Assembly: GCF_003369915.1 (NCBI RefSeq)
Contig: NC_046677.1
Location: 31,886,913-31,950,912, forward strand
DNA: 64,000 nt
DNA from: Drosophila miranda
Lineage: Eukaryota > Arthropoda > Insecta > Diptera > Drosophilidae
Direction: 5' to 3'
A program made the translations under genes and the position numbers. Shown piece by piece: positions 33,847 through 46,346 of this stretch; position 1 is the stretch's first letter, and each line of letters opens with the position of its first letter. The notes under the pieces were generated by a model. That model was not told the DNA's origin. It made no database searches and saw only the letters and a list, made by a program, of their open reading frames with translations.

Positions 33847-34409
33847 GTGTCCTGTGCCTGCCCGCCAGGCACATAAAACTCTGTCAAAAATAAACTTTCA
33901 AGAAATAAACCCCACGCACCGCCCATGGCCACCCGCCCATCCACCCACATCCCCAAAAAAGAAAAAATGCAAAAGCTCTGGGGCAAAAGTTTCTCCAACA
34001 ACAAGAAAGGGAATCCATGTACATTATATGCAAGCAGCCTGAAATGGGGGCGGTGGAGAGGGTGGAGAGGAGGATGGTTGTGGAAACGGAGGGGGGCCGG
34101 GTGGCAAAGAGGGAACGTTGGAAGAGGGGTGAGGTCCTTCGCCCTGGGGTTGCTCCTGAAAGTGAAAGTAAATGCAAGCCGCACGAAGTTAACGCGTCGC
34201 AGTCGGTGGCGCGGCTGGCGCTGACTGAGCTGCCACTGCTTCCTTTTCTTCTTGCCTACCCCCTGCCTTGTTTCACCTCCACCCCCAGTTTATCCCCTGC
34301 AAGTATCCAAGGACATTGCGGCCATTAAAAATGAAGCGTAAAAAGCTTCGCGTAACCAAGTTTTCTTGAGACAACTGCAACTTTGACAAACTTTCCACTC
34401 ACTCTCTAT

Positions 34410-34880
34410 GCTGCTCTCTTTTGTTACTCTCTCTCTCTCTGTAGCTGCGCTCTCTCTCCCTTTTCTGCATTGTTTATAACTATTTCTGGTGCTGCGCCTG
34501 CGTTTTCTCTCACTCACTCGCTGCCTGTCTCTCGCAGAACTTTCACTTTCCACTGACTGTCGCCTTGTCCTTTGCCTTCAACTTTCACTTTCACCCTGAA
34601 AGTTCGACGACGTCGTCGTCTCTCTGCTCTCTCTCCCTCTCTCTCCCTCTCTCTCTCTCTGTGGCTGCAGCTTACTCGCTCGCTCTCGGGCTTCGACTTA
34701 CGACTTCCTGTGTGGGCTTCCGGTTTTGTTTTTACAACTGATAAGGCGTCGTGCCGGCGCGGGCTCTGGTCTGAGTCCCTGCCTGCCCGTGTCCCTTGTC
34801 CGTGCTATTCTGCTATCTCGCTCTCTCTCTCTCTCTTTCTCTCTCTGCCTCCCTCTCTGACTTTCTCTCTGTATGGGAAG
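34410..34880. repeat. Dense CT/GA-rich tract (GAGA-like)
   Basis: Several CTCTCTCT blocks (34425-34460, 34620-34665, 34815-34850) make this stretch rich in GAGAG on the minus strand. GAGAG is the binding core of Trl/GAF and Pipsqueak, so a promoter, pausing or Polycomb-response element is possible; the sequence could equally be only a degenerate microsatellite. Confidence 0.55.
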
Positions 34881-37800
34881 ACGACCAGCAGGCGCCACTC
34901 TTCGGCTTCTGCTGCTGCTGCTGCTTCTAGCTGGCTTTTATTATGGCTGTGCGTTGCAAGGATCAAGGACGTTCAAGAAAATACGCTGCCAAAATCGAAA
35001 AGCAAAACAAACTAAAAGAAAAACCAAATGGAAAGGGAAAGTATAGAAAAGTAAAGAAAAACGAAAAGCAAAAGGCAAAGACAAATAAATGCAGGGCGTT
35101 TATTTTCATTTGAGTGGACGTTGGGTTGGGGCAGAAGGAGGATGACTTTGACACGGGTACCCGGGTTTGGGTTTGGAGTTTTCCCTCCCAGCTCTTCCAA
35201 TTGTGGGTGGGTGTGCGTGTGTATTTTTTTCGGCTGCAGCTTTTATATACTTGTATATATTCTAACGAATACATGGCCAGATGTGCGTGCGCCGGCGCCT
35301 ATATACAACTTTGTTGGCGGCCAAGGGCGAGGGCAGGCTATATTTTTGTGTGTGCGTGCGGGGATGTGGTATGTGGGAGGACGAATTTACTGCAGTCCTT
35401 TATGGGCAAGAAGCCGAAGAAGAAGCAGAAGAAGACGAAGAGGAGAAGTGGCAGCCAGCTCCACTTCACTCCACACCCTTCCTTCGGATGCCACCTTCCT
35501 CGCACACCCATTAGCAGCGACGCCCAAGTCGACCACTCGCTGCGTTTGTAATTTTGGCGCTTTTGTGCGTGTGCAGCGGTTGGATGGAAGAGTGCGTGTG
35601 GGGGGATTGGGAGGATGTATAAGGACGGTATAAGGTGGTGGAGGAAAGTGAAGAAGAAGAGGAATGAATGGAGAATGGGTATTGGGGAATATACAGTGAC
35701 AAAATGTAATACGATATGCGTATGCATTCTGCCTTTGTAGAGTGCGTAATTGTGGAAGCTTCTTGTGTTTTCTTGGATTTTTCGCCGGAGAGCATATTTA
35801 AGCGGTTAGTTCTTGACGTTCTCGAGCGTCTCTCCCGGACGGACCTGTACATTGGAGAGCAACGAGAGTGGAGATATTTCTCTCAGTGTGTGGGCCAGGC
35901 ACATTTTCTGGCGTATTATGGGCTGCGGCAATGTGAGTGACGTTGGCTGCGTTGTTGTTTTTGGTGGGGTTCTATGTGGTATATAGCACAGGGAGTTTTG
36001 GTATATAACAGCTTGGTTTTCCCCGTTTCCCTCCCCTCCCTTTTTCCCTTCTTGCTCGTGTTGCAGGCCTCTTGCTTTTTGGCCAAAGTGCGTAGTTTCG
36101 TTTTTGGTGCTTCCTCTTTGAATGCAAGAAAAAAGAAAAGGGAAAACGTCTCTTCCCTCTTCCCTTCATCAATGTGGGTCGCGTCCTGCTTCTTTTACTG
36201 CTTGTTCTCTGCTTCTTCTACTGCTTGTTCTGCCTATCCTATGCCTACTCTTCTCCTCAGCGCCATGCCTTTCAGTGCATAGCAATGAGCGCCTGTCTGT
36301 GTGTGTGTGTGCTCTGTTGCGGTGCGTTAGTTTAAAGTTCTTGCTTTTCGTGGGTCAGGGGGAGGGTTAGGGGAGAACTGAGGTTAGGTTTCCCGAGCTG
36401 CGGCCTCAGCCTTCTGCTTTTTTTGTCCCCTTCTCATGCCCTTCGGTTTTCGAGGAGCGGCGAAAATTCTCTTTGAGGTTTGAGGTTTTATCTTGTCAGA
36501 TGCCTTTTACTTCTATTCCCACCGCTGTTTCTCCTCCATCTTCTTCGGTTTGCCCCTCTTCATCATCGTTCTTTTTTTCCAAACAGTTTCTACGGTTTTC
36601 TAATAAAGTGCCAGCCTTTTTCCTCGTGGGCGGAATGGATTGTAAGAATACTCGTTGAGACTTGGTTAACTCTGAAGTTAATTGTAATTATAAAGATTTA
36701 TGGATTGCTATCTAGGACATTTTGGTTTATTATGAAAGAATGTAAGTTTAAACTAATATTCTCTTTGCGTATGAGTGATATTTTAAAGATGTCCTTTAAA
36801 CTTAAAAGCTCTTCAATCTAGCAGATTTGCATTGTATGTCTGGTGCCTGGAAAATGCACTCCAAAAACTACAAAATACCAAAGAAACGCAGAAACCATTT
36901 TCAATAATACAAAAATTAAATAAAATTCTGACCATCAATTAAACTGAAAACTTTTCCAAAAACTTCGGTAAAAACGTATCGTTCTACAAAATTTTCTAAT
37001 TAATTTAATGAATGCAGTTACTCCAGTGCATTCGAGACAGCACCTTCTACTCCTCCTCTGGATATCCCTCATCAGATGCCAACCCATCTGCCACCCATTC
37101 ATGACTTTCCACTTTCAGCTTCACGTTAAGTGTCAATCACAACATCGCCTGCTGCTGCCCCTCTGTCTGCCTGCCCTTCCTGCAAGCACTCTTCACTCTG
37201 CCTGCCCTCTCCTCAACCCTTTACTTAACCCAAAGCGAACAATTAAAAAACCTTCAGGATTAAATGTATTTGTAATTATGTATTAGCCGAAACAAAAAAT
37301 GCGACAACATTTTGCCTCTTCCATTGCCGGTGCCGTTGCCTTTGCCTTCGCTGTTGCCTCCTCCGCCTTGAGCTTTGATGCTGCTGCTGATGCGATGAGG
37401 ATGAAGTTGAAGCTGGAGCTAATGCGTAGGCTGAATTTAAGGACGAAGCTGAAGGCTGAAGGCGACAGTTGTTGTTGCTGTAATTGCCGTTGTGCTGATA
37501 ACACACACCAACCCAACACACACGCACAGGCGGATATACATACATAGCAATATATACTGCTATATACTAGCAGCCAAGTAAGTACATAGAAGTCGGCGGG
37601 AGAGTGGTGAAAGAAGACAGGAAACAGGAGCAGCTATGCCAGCGTCTGCTTGCATTGACATGCGGAAGAAGCAGATTCCACCAGCCTACAAAGCAGTTTA
37701 GAAAGAAGCAGTGTAGCAGTTGGAACAGTTTAAAAGGAAGAGTCTTCATAAAATCCCCACCAGGAACACAACCTCCAAAAGCAGTTGGAGAGCAAGTTTC

Positions 37801-38109
37801 GCTTCTGAAATATCAGAAACGACTGACTGTAGAAAACGCGAAGCCTCAATTCAGCCTACGCACACTCTCATACACACCACATCCAAAGACGCCACGCCGA
37901 CAGCGGACACATACAAATGCAGAGTAATTATGTTTCCCCAGCAGCATCCACTCCACCACTCCACTCTACTCTACCCTCCCTCAGCTCGTGCTCCCTTTCT
38001 CCCTACTGCTCTTTGGTATTTTTAGTTGGGCTTCTTCTTCGCCTTCGACTTGTTTTCATTGCATATCTTCTGAGCTCCCTTTCTCTATCAGTCACCTCCG
38101 CCTCTGACT

Positions 38110-38130
38110 CCCCCCCCCCCCCCCCCCCCC
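38110..38130. repeat. C21 homopolymer
   Basis: Twenty-one C in a row on the + strand, with further C-rich sequence after it. Length may be unreliable in sequencing. Confidence 0.85.
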
Positions 38131-39301
38131 GTCCCCTTTCCCTGTATCTATGTATCTGTCTCACTCTCGCGCATTGACATTGACTGGCGGCAGCGGCTCA
38201 ATTGAAATTTGAGGATTTTTGTCTCAGTGCCCTAATTAATTTTACGTACCATGAAAATCATTGTTTGTTGGTGCTGCTCCTGCTGCCACTCCTCCTGCTG
38301 CTGCTTCTGATTCTGTTGTCATTGTTGTTGTGCGTTCGTTGTTATTGTTGTAATTGTTGTTGGTGTTGTTCCTGCTGTTACGCGTGGTGTACATGGGCAT
38401 AATGCAGATATTTGTGTGTGGGTGCGCGTGTATTTGTATCTGTATGTGTGTAATGGTTGGGAGGGAATCGAGGAATAAAGAAAGTTGAGGTAGAGACTCG
38501 CTTTTACTCTTCTTGTACTTTGTATCCCTTACATTCAGCCTCCATCTCCTAATCGTCTTCACATGCAACTATTCTTCTCAAGATCTTTAAATTTAAGTCT
38601 TTAGCAGACCTTCTGCTCTTACCATTCTTCTCTTTTTCTTGCCGATCATAATAATTTCTGAAATAATTATTCTTTCTTTAATACTCTTTAGCAAATGGAT
38701 AATCTTCTCGTTAAGTTGTGCTTCTTTTGTTCCGTCTAGTCTCTACCTTTTATATTCTCTTAATCAATCTTAGTTTATACTTTTGTACGTTATATATGTT
38801 CCTTAGCATTCTTTTCGAACTCTTCTCCTTACAAAGTTAGTCTTTATATTCCTATGATCATTATTTGTATGGGTACATTCGTCCCATATGACTTTCCCTT
38901 ATCCTTTCCTGACCTTCATATTTTGCTCAGTCACTTTTGCTTAAACGCTTCTTTACATACTGACATCTTTCAATTCTCCTTCTGCCATCTCATGTGATTC
39001 TGTTCTGCTGAATATTAATTTATGCATTTGCATTTGTAGCACCTGAAACACCCTGTTACTCGTACAGTGATTTCTCGAACCAAAGCTCCCAGCGATTCCA
39101 GCCCAATCTCGAATCTCATTTTGTTGGAATTTCTAACCCACAGCCACACTCCCCCTGTGCCTCTCCAGCAGCATCCCTTTCTGACACACTCCGCTGTCCT
39201 CTTCCAGGTTTTGCTGCTTGGGAAATTTGAGAAAATTAGGTTATGCCTTTGTTTTGCCTTTCCTTTCCTTTGCTTTTCCTTTACTTCTCGGCGACGTGGC
39301 A

Positions 39302-39337
39302 CCCATACCCATACCCATACCCATCCCCATCCCCATC
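39302..39337. repeat. (CCCATA)n / (CCCATC)n repeat
   Basis: Four CCCATA-type hexamers followed by CCCCAT units, about 36 bp. Confidence 0.7.
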
Positions 39338-41178
39338 TCCTTCCTTCCCCCTCACCAGGAGATCCGTTTCCACGTTTTTTCTCCTAGGTAATTAAATGCT
39401 GCCCGGCTGGACCGCAGTTAGCAGTGGCTGCGGGGCATGGAACAGGAATGGGAAAGGGAATGGGGCATGCCACAGAGGAAACAGAGGAAAGCAGGCAGTG
39501 CTGGATGAATGGATGGGGACACCTAATCAGCAATCCCGTCGATGTGGACCAGAAACCGACTCCCAGCGGGTGGTGGGAATTATGCAAATGCCAAGCGGGG
39601 CGCCGTGCTACACATTTTCCAGCAAGCAATGTGGAAATTGTTTTTTCATTGCTGCATTTGGGGAAAATATGTTTAAGGCCAATCAAAATTTTAATTAAAA
39701 ATTTGGCTCTGGGGACGTTTTCCAGTTGCATTGCGGAATATTCCCAAAACTTTGAAAACCTTCATTAGAGTTGTTTCTTAAATTCAAGCAAGATGTCATT
39801 CGATTGATTCCTCTTCCTTACTCTACTTTTTTTCCCCGCCTCTCTTGACCAGACTCAAGCACTTTTCCTTGGCTGGTTTTCCCTCATTTTCTATTTCAGA
39901 CGGGTTTCCATGACATCCATTAAGTGGCAGGAACGTTGCTGTGGCTAATTAAGTGTATCTCCTAAGATCCTTAAAAAAGTACAATTTCCTTTTAATTTTC
40001 TCAGAGTTCGTCCTTGGTTCGGGCCTTTATTGACACAAATTGAAAAGTTAGCTGAGGAGTTGTATGAGGAAATAAGAGTCCAACGTGTTGGGGTTCCTAT
40101 CTATCATTCTTTCATAAAAAACTGCAGAATTTTCATTGGAAGTTGGCTTTCTAATGAAATATTTATATCATAACATGCGTCAGGTATGGTGGTACATTCC
40201 ATGTCCCTTTCCCCATTCCCTCTTCTGATATCCGAACACTGCAGCATCCCTATACTGCAGCATCCATGATTTATTCACCACGAATATTATTTCCAGTCCA
40301 TTTTTTGTTTGGTCGGATGTCGCTGTGACCATTAAATTAATTGCAATTTATCGATTTTCAAATTGCAATCTCAACGGGCCATAAAAAATATCGCTCCGTG
40401 GTTCAGCCTTTACCAAAACACATCCCCATCCTCAGCTCCATCGCATATCATCGCGGAAAATGCCGCAGCACGAGTCGCCGGGCACCAGATAAGGGAGCCG
40501 GCTGTGTTACATGGTTGTGGAGATGGGCGTTGGTGTTGGAGTTGGTGTTGGATCTGGGCCCGTAACGCCGACTGTAACTGGGTCTGGGTCAGGTTGGGTG
40601 GCTCCTTGCCCGCGGCCCGCCAATGCGCTGCATCCTCATCCACACCCATCCCCACACTCGGAGACACACACACAAGGTGACAGCTCGAAAAAATTCCGCG
40701 GCCTCTGGTGTATAGAAATAAATTGTTGTTCCATGCCGAAAAGGGGGGGGACGCAGGGAGGGTGAGAGCGTTTGGAGGCTAACGAGAGTACTACTCCGTG
40801 GATAGGTAATGGGTGTGCGTGGGGTATGCTGGAGTGCTGGAAGTGATCCAAAACAAGATAATTCAAAGAATAGGCATAGGAAAATAATTGAAAACAATCA
40901 GAAATTGGAATAAAATCACTATGTAGGAAATTTACTCAAGTGAAAGGTATCCCTCTAGTCCGCTCTTCGCACACTGTTAGCCAAATTCTGTCTACTGGTC
41001 AGCAGGCTGGCAGGCAGTCGCCAAAGCAATAATGAAAAATATATGTGAGCACCATTAAAATACATCAGATAGGCATAGATCACATGCTCAGCATGTCCAT
41101 GCGTGTGTCTCTGCGTGTGTCCGGGTGAATGGTTGTGCCCCTCCCCGCTGGTCATTTGCTTGCCACATGCATTGACAA

Positions 41179-41222
41179 AGCAGGAGCTGGAGCTGGAGCT
41201 AGAGCTGCTGCTTCTGCTGCTG
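41179..41222. repeat. GAGCTG / CTGCTT hexamer and trinucleotide repeat
   Basis: Successive GGAGCT hexamers run into CTGCTTCTGCTGCTG, about 44 bp, in non-coding DNA. Confidence 0.6.
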
Positions 41223-41719
41223 TTATTGCGTTATCTTTGCTGTCACAGCAACGTCAGGCGTTCCCAGTCCATTCTGCCCGTCGCCCATCGCTGTAGCCTC
41301 AAGTGCGTGTCTGTATGCGTCTGTATCTGTGTGGCTCCCACATAATGTGACGGTGATGGGGGTGCGTGTGTGGGCCGGGGGGTGGATGGCTTGGATTGGG
41401 GTAGCCTTTCATGCAGGTTGAAGTGGATGGCTCGTTAGTTAAATGCGAGATGGCTTCAATGTAACTTTAATGAGGTGTTGCCCCCAACAGGATTTATGGC
41501 GGAGGGCCAGCCAGCGCAAGAGGCTGGGGGGCAGCCAGATAAAGATAAAGAGATAGGGAGAGAGAAAAAGAGCATACGCAAAAGGTTGATTCCAGATTCT
41601 CATTGAAGAAAACCTAAATTAAATTAACCTTTTCCTACCAAACTTTGGGACTACATGATGCATAAAGAATTCATTCTCTTTCGATACAAGTACATTTCCT
41701 TTTTAAGTTAAAGAATCTT

Positions 41720-42463
41720 TGACATGCTCCAATTCTTCATGAAACTGAAAAGTATCTTTCTAAAGTATCCAACACAATCCCCAAGCTGCATCACTATATT
41801 CCCTTGAATTTCGCACAAGAATGATCGTGCGGCAGGGCTACCAATCGAAGTTTTAGAAATCGTGCGGTCTACGCTACGCTCCAATGTAACTCCCAAGGCG
41901 TAGACCGGCTCCAACGGCAAGCGGCAGGCTTCCCGTGCCAAGTCTGTGATGATTGGGACGGGCTAGGCAGAAAGAGGTTTTCATTAAATTCGCACCAAAC
42001 TGATGGTTTGGATCAACGCTGTCCATTTGAAGCTGTCTGCGGGCCAAATCTGTGAAAATCTTCATGGCCATTGACTGCAATCTGTCGCATCTGGTGCCCA
42101 TTCAGTACCACCTTATCATTGGTCCAAATAGTTACATAGTGTTGTCCTATATTTCCGTTCGTCTCTTAAGATTTCTTTCTGCAATATCAATAATATCTCC
42201 CTTCAATTTCCATGGTATCTGCTTGAAAGAGATTTCCCTGATTTCCACTTTCCTCAAGTTATATTTCGTCCGAATTCCCGTTGGCTTTTTCCATGAAACC
42301 CATGGCCTATCCCGTTTGCAGACAAATTTAAGTAGCTTATCCTTGTATCCTGTGCCCCAACCCACGCGAAACCCTCCCGACCCATTGGCCTTGCATACCA
42401 CTTTAAGCCAGGTTCTGGTTCTCTGTGCAATTTAAACTTGTTTCTAGCCGAGAACATAGGCAC
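41720..42463 (-). pseudogene. Decayed coding sequence of unknown origin
   Basis: The minus strand shows protein-like stretches that continue one another only across frame changes and stops. From right to left: RTWLKVVCKANGSGGFRVGW...KRDRPWVSWKKP...LRKVEIREISFKQIPW (to a stop at 42147), then, after three stops, LQSMAMKIFTDLARRQLQ and FGANLMKTSFCLARPNHHR, then in another frame LPLEPVYALGVTLERSVDRT and SPAARSFLCEIQGNIVMQ. The average composition is that of a normal basic protein, not of a simple repeat. I cannot name the family; it may be a dead retrogene or a piece of an old mobile element. Confidence 0.35.
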
Positions 42464-45400
42464 ACTCTCGAGTGCCTCTTGACTTATTCCACTTGTTTGT
42501 TACCTAGAAGCGAAGCCAACGAATTGGAGAGTGCAGAGTGGGGGAGGCCTCTGGCCAGAGCCGAACTTTAGTTCGCATGTGTTGTGGTATTCCATCAAGG
42601 CAGGAGTCGGCAACCAAAGAGCGAAGGATGGCAGTGCGGGTGAGGCGGCGCCACATCAAGTATGCGCACTGTTGGCCATGCCAACCGAAAGCCAACAAAC
42701 GGAAAAAGGAGAAAAAAATGTGGCTGTTGTGTTGTGAAAAGTGCCACGTTACTTGCCCAAAACCCATCCTCCCCCGGGCTCACCCCCCGTGATCCTGGCC
42801 AGAGCTCGGGCCAAGTGCGTGTGTCTGCATTGTAAAAACTTTTAATGGCCAAAACAGGCAGAGGCCCGGACCGACAGCAGGTCGAATCCTGCCCCCGGGC
42901 TTCTGCATATGTGTACCGCAGGTGGCTCAAGTCCTCGCTTTCTTTCTTCTTCTGGAATGCTCCGTAATGTTTTGGTAACAACTTTACAGCTGTTGCCTCA
43001 ATTCCCGGCCATAATCATTAACATTATTGCCCAGATTGCCCGGGAAATCGCTGGCTTTAAATTCGCTTTCATTCGCTCTTCTCTGCGTTTTGCGTGGGAG
43101 CATATTCCTCTGCTCTTCTGGAAGACCAATGCATTTTCAATATACAGATGACAACGTCGACAATTTATTTGCGTTTGGGCCATAAATCAAAAATGCGTAA
43201 AAATTTGTTACTCCGCGAGCATTGGACGGGACGGGGCACGCCCATGCTTCCCCCTGCCCTGGCAGGAGCAGACCAGAAAAAAGGTATATATATGTACATA
43301 TGTATGTATTTGGGAGGCCCATTATCATCATCAACAGTCAGCAAAATGGCCCAAGAACTGAAGGGGAAAGTTGTGGGCAGAACGGTAGGCAGTGGCCGGA
43401 GGAAGAGCAGGAATAGCAACAAGCAGGCGCACCTGAAGCTCGTGTTGGCCGAAACAGGATGGGGATAGAAACAGAAGGAGAGGGTGGATCGAGAAACTTT
43501 CGTATATTTACTAGTGAGATAGATAGCAGATATTCAACTGAAACAATCTAAAATCTATTACATATATTCATATTAATTCATTGCTATTATTAGTATAAGC
43601 CGGTAGAGCTCTCCAATCTCCATCACTTTTGAAACGACCCTCGCAGCACCAGCCCTTTTCGAAACATTTTCGGCAACAACGTTGCAATAACAACAGCAAA
43701 GGGCAGCAGCAGCAGCAACATCCACAAACTGAGAAACGAATGACAGGAACAGTAACAGTAGCAACAACATCCCAGAGCGATGGATACAAGTGCCTGCCTC
43801 TAGAAGCTGCAAGGAAGCAAACGACTCGCAAAAGGTGTGGGTCGTAGAGAAGAAGAGGAGACAGGGAGTCAGGGGGCCGTGAGCCATGAGCCAAGAGCCA
43901 GGCAGGGGCAGAAGAGGAAGGAAGTTGAAGGCGGAGGTGGGCAATGGGTGGGCAGGGCACAGGCCCAAAAGGTGCGTACAATCATTTTATTGATTTATAT
44001 GCCGAAGCTATTACAACTGACATTCGAATTTTCCAACCAGCAGGGGGCTGGGGATGGATAGGATGGGGCAAAATGGCAGCAAAAGTTGCGTGTGGCATGT
44101 GGCAACCCCGAAATGCCAGAACTTGTTGTTGTTGCTGTTGCTGATGCTGCTGCTGCCCCCTTTCTGTTGGTGGATGTTGTTGGTGCAGTGGCAGGCTGAT
44201 GCTGAAGATGGGGCTGAAGCGAAGGAAGGGACTCTGAATGGTTCTGAAGATGGAGGGCTGTGGGATGAGGCTGATGTTCAGGCGATGCTGATGCTGCTGC
44301 CGATACGTAGGCTCGTGGCCGAGAGTCCGTGTCGCCAGGCAACGTGCAACAAAAAAACACATAGCGAAAGATGAAGACGCAGCAGAAGCTCAACAACAGC
44401 AAAGAAGAAGCAGTAGAAGCAGAAGCGATAGAGGCAGGAGCAGTAGATGAAGATGAAGCAGTGTTAGGAGCATCGCAAGCAGTACAAGAGAAAGCTGTGA
44501 CAGAGCCAGGGCCAGTGGCAGCTCCTTTATATACTTTGGCCTGCCTACTTGCTCCCGCTCCTCCTGTTTATGTGTAGCACACTTTTAGGCGACGCTTTTG
44601 TCTTTTTAGTTTACTTACTTCTGACAGCCGTTGGGGAGGACGTGCGCGGGGAGCCCCCCAAAAACTGTAGGCGTTCTCAGCGGGGGGCAGGAGTATAAGG
44701 AGCGGTTGGGGATACGTAAAGGAGAGAATGGGATTGAAGGCAGTGCGAGGGGGCGTCGGGATTTCGGGATGTGGCTGACAGTCTGACGGCCTACTCGTTA
44801 CTTTGACAACACTTCCCCCACCATCTTGACGGGAAACCCAGCACCATTCTCTACTCTCTTTCAGCTGCTTCTTCAGATGCTTTTGTGTATCTATGAGATA
44901 CATTTTCGTGCTGCGCTTTTGCACTTTCACTTTCATTTTCGTTTTCACTTTCTCCACTGTACATAAAAGGGAAAATCAATTCGTGTAGGGGTGGCATCTA
45001 TCCGAGCAGAATGTCACTTGGCTAAAAATTAATTAAGCTCGAAAGAGGGAAAGTATCTTCGTCGTGCGGCCGCCTCGTTCGCTTCTGTTGCGTTCTAATT
45101 AAAATTTATATATGCGCGATAAGTTTTTAGTGGCTTGCTCCTGGTATCCTTCTCCTTCTGCTTCTGCTTCTGCCTCCCTTCTCCTTAATCGGTTTCTTCT
45201 ACTCTTTTCTCTCATTTGACAAAGCAACGATATGTAAATGGCGTGTGTGAAAATCGGTTGACTCTGTATTCAAAGCGAAATGTATTAAATATTTATTAGT
45301 CAATTAGCTGGCGAAAGGATTGTCAATAGTTCCGAGAACTTTATTCAAACTTTAAAAGAACTTTGACAGATGGTTTCTGTGTCTATGAGTGGGATACAAA

Positions 45401-46261
45401 GTTCTTGAAAGGCCATCAAAAAAACTTAAAAGTCTTCTAGAGACGTACAAATTTAACGTAATTTTGTTGAAGTGACCTTTTCCTTACTGGCTTGTCAGAA
45501 CAGTAAAAATGGGTCTGGAGCAGGATTAGCTGCCATCTATTTGCATTTAACTGTTGTATGAACAATCCTTTTTTAAGTTCTTACTGGATCCTAAAGTAAA
45601 GCTCGAGCCATAGAATGCATTCTTTAAGTATTTCCCGTATTATCTTCTGAATAATTGGTTCATGAGCTAATTTCATACACCACTTCCATATCTGCCATTT
45701 CCGCATCATAATTCGCAACACACGTAGACCCCCATCTCCAACAGGCATTGCCATAACATTGTTCTGACACAAATATGACAAATTTTGAGCAAATTGTAAG
45801 CCAATTGGTGATATTAATTACCAACATCGTTAATTTGTTCCCTTACAAGCAGGAAAGAAGCTCAAAGGTAGGGGAATACGAACAGAGAAGAAGTAAAGGA
45901 AATGCCAGAACACACTCCAGTTCCACTCCCCCCTGCCCACCACTCAGCGACGACTTCTTCCACTTCCACAAGCTCTTCCTCTCTAACGACTCGTTCTGCC
46001 GACCAACTCCAACACTCGAACACTCGAAATAGTGAAAGTTATAGCCAAAAAAAGAAGAAAGTTTTTGACACACTTTGCTCCGCATACTGAAAGGACTGAA
46101 AGAGATGGGGATAGTGCTGTAGATTGAGAGAAGGCTTCATCCAGAATTGGGTAAGGACGAAAGCGTAAGGGATGCAAGAAAAGGAAGAGGCAGCACTTGT
46201 GCCGCCAAACGGGATAAAGGACAGCGCACAGACAAGCAACGTCATGCATGGCTCGTGAAAG

Positions 46262-46346
46262 AGGTAGCCAAAGCGGAATGGAAAGAGATAGCGAGGGAGA
46301 GAAAGAGAGAGAGGAATAGACAGAGGAAGAGATAGAGAGATTAGAG
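46262..46346. repeat. GA-rich tract
   Basis: Purine-rich stretch of GAGAGA-like units broken by A or TA, about 85 bp on the + strand. It may be a GAF-type site cluster or a simple degenerate repeat. Confidence 0.6.

Larger units (their letters stand above)
30283..41719. other. Gene-poor region, left part
   Basis: About 11 kb without a convincing gene. Long frames here are made by simple repeats or by C/T-rich strand bias, and none has both family likeness and splice logic. It holds CT/GA tracts (34.4-34.9 kb), CTG runs (33.8, 34.9 and 38.3 kb), a C21 run, a CCCATA repeat, and a pyrimidine-rich, purine-poor stretch at 38.5-39.0 kb. It could be intergenic DNA or part of a large intron of a gene outside the window. 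Confidence 0.6.

Noticed and set aside
34572..35015. A 147-codon + strand frame
   Set aside because: It spans CTCTCT repeats that translate as Ser-Leu runs; no other support.
42875..42900. GGTCGAATCCTG resembling a tRNA T arm
   Set aside because: The flanking sequence does not fold into a tRNA cloverleaf.
44568..44957. A 129-codon minus-strand frame starting MEKVKTKMK
   Set aside because: The start is a GAAAGTG-type repeat and the rest has no family likeness or codon bias.
45581..45781. Minus-strand 66-codon frame that looks protein-like
   Set aside because: No second piece, family likeness or start context was found; AT-rich sequence of this length gives such frames by chance.
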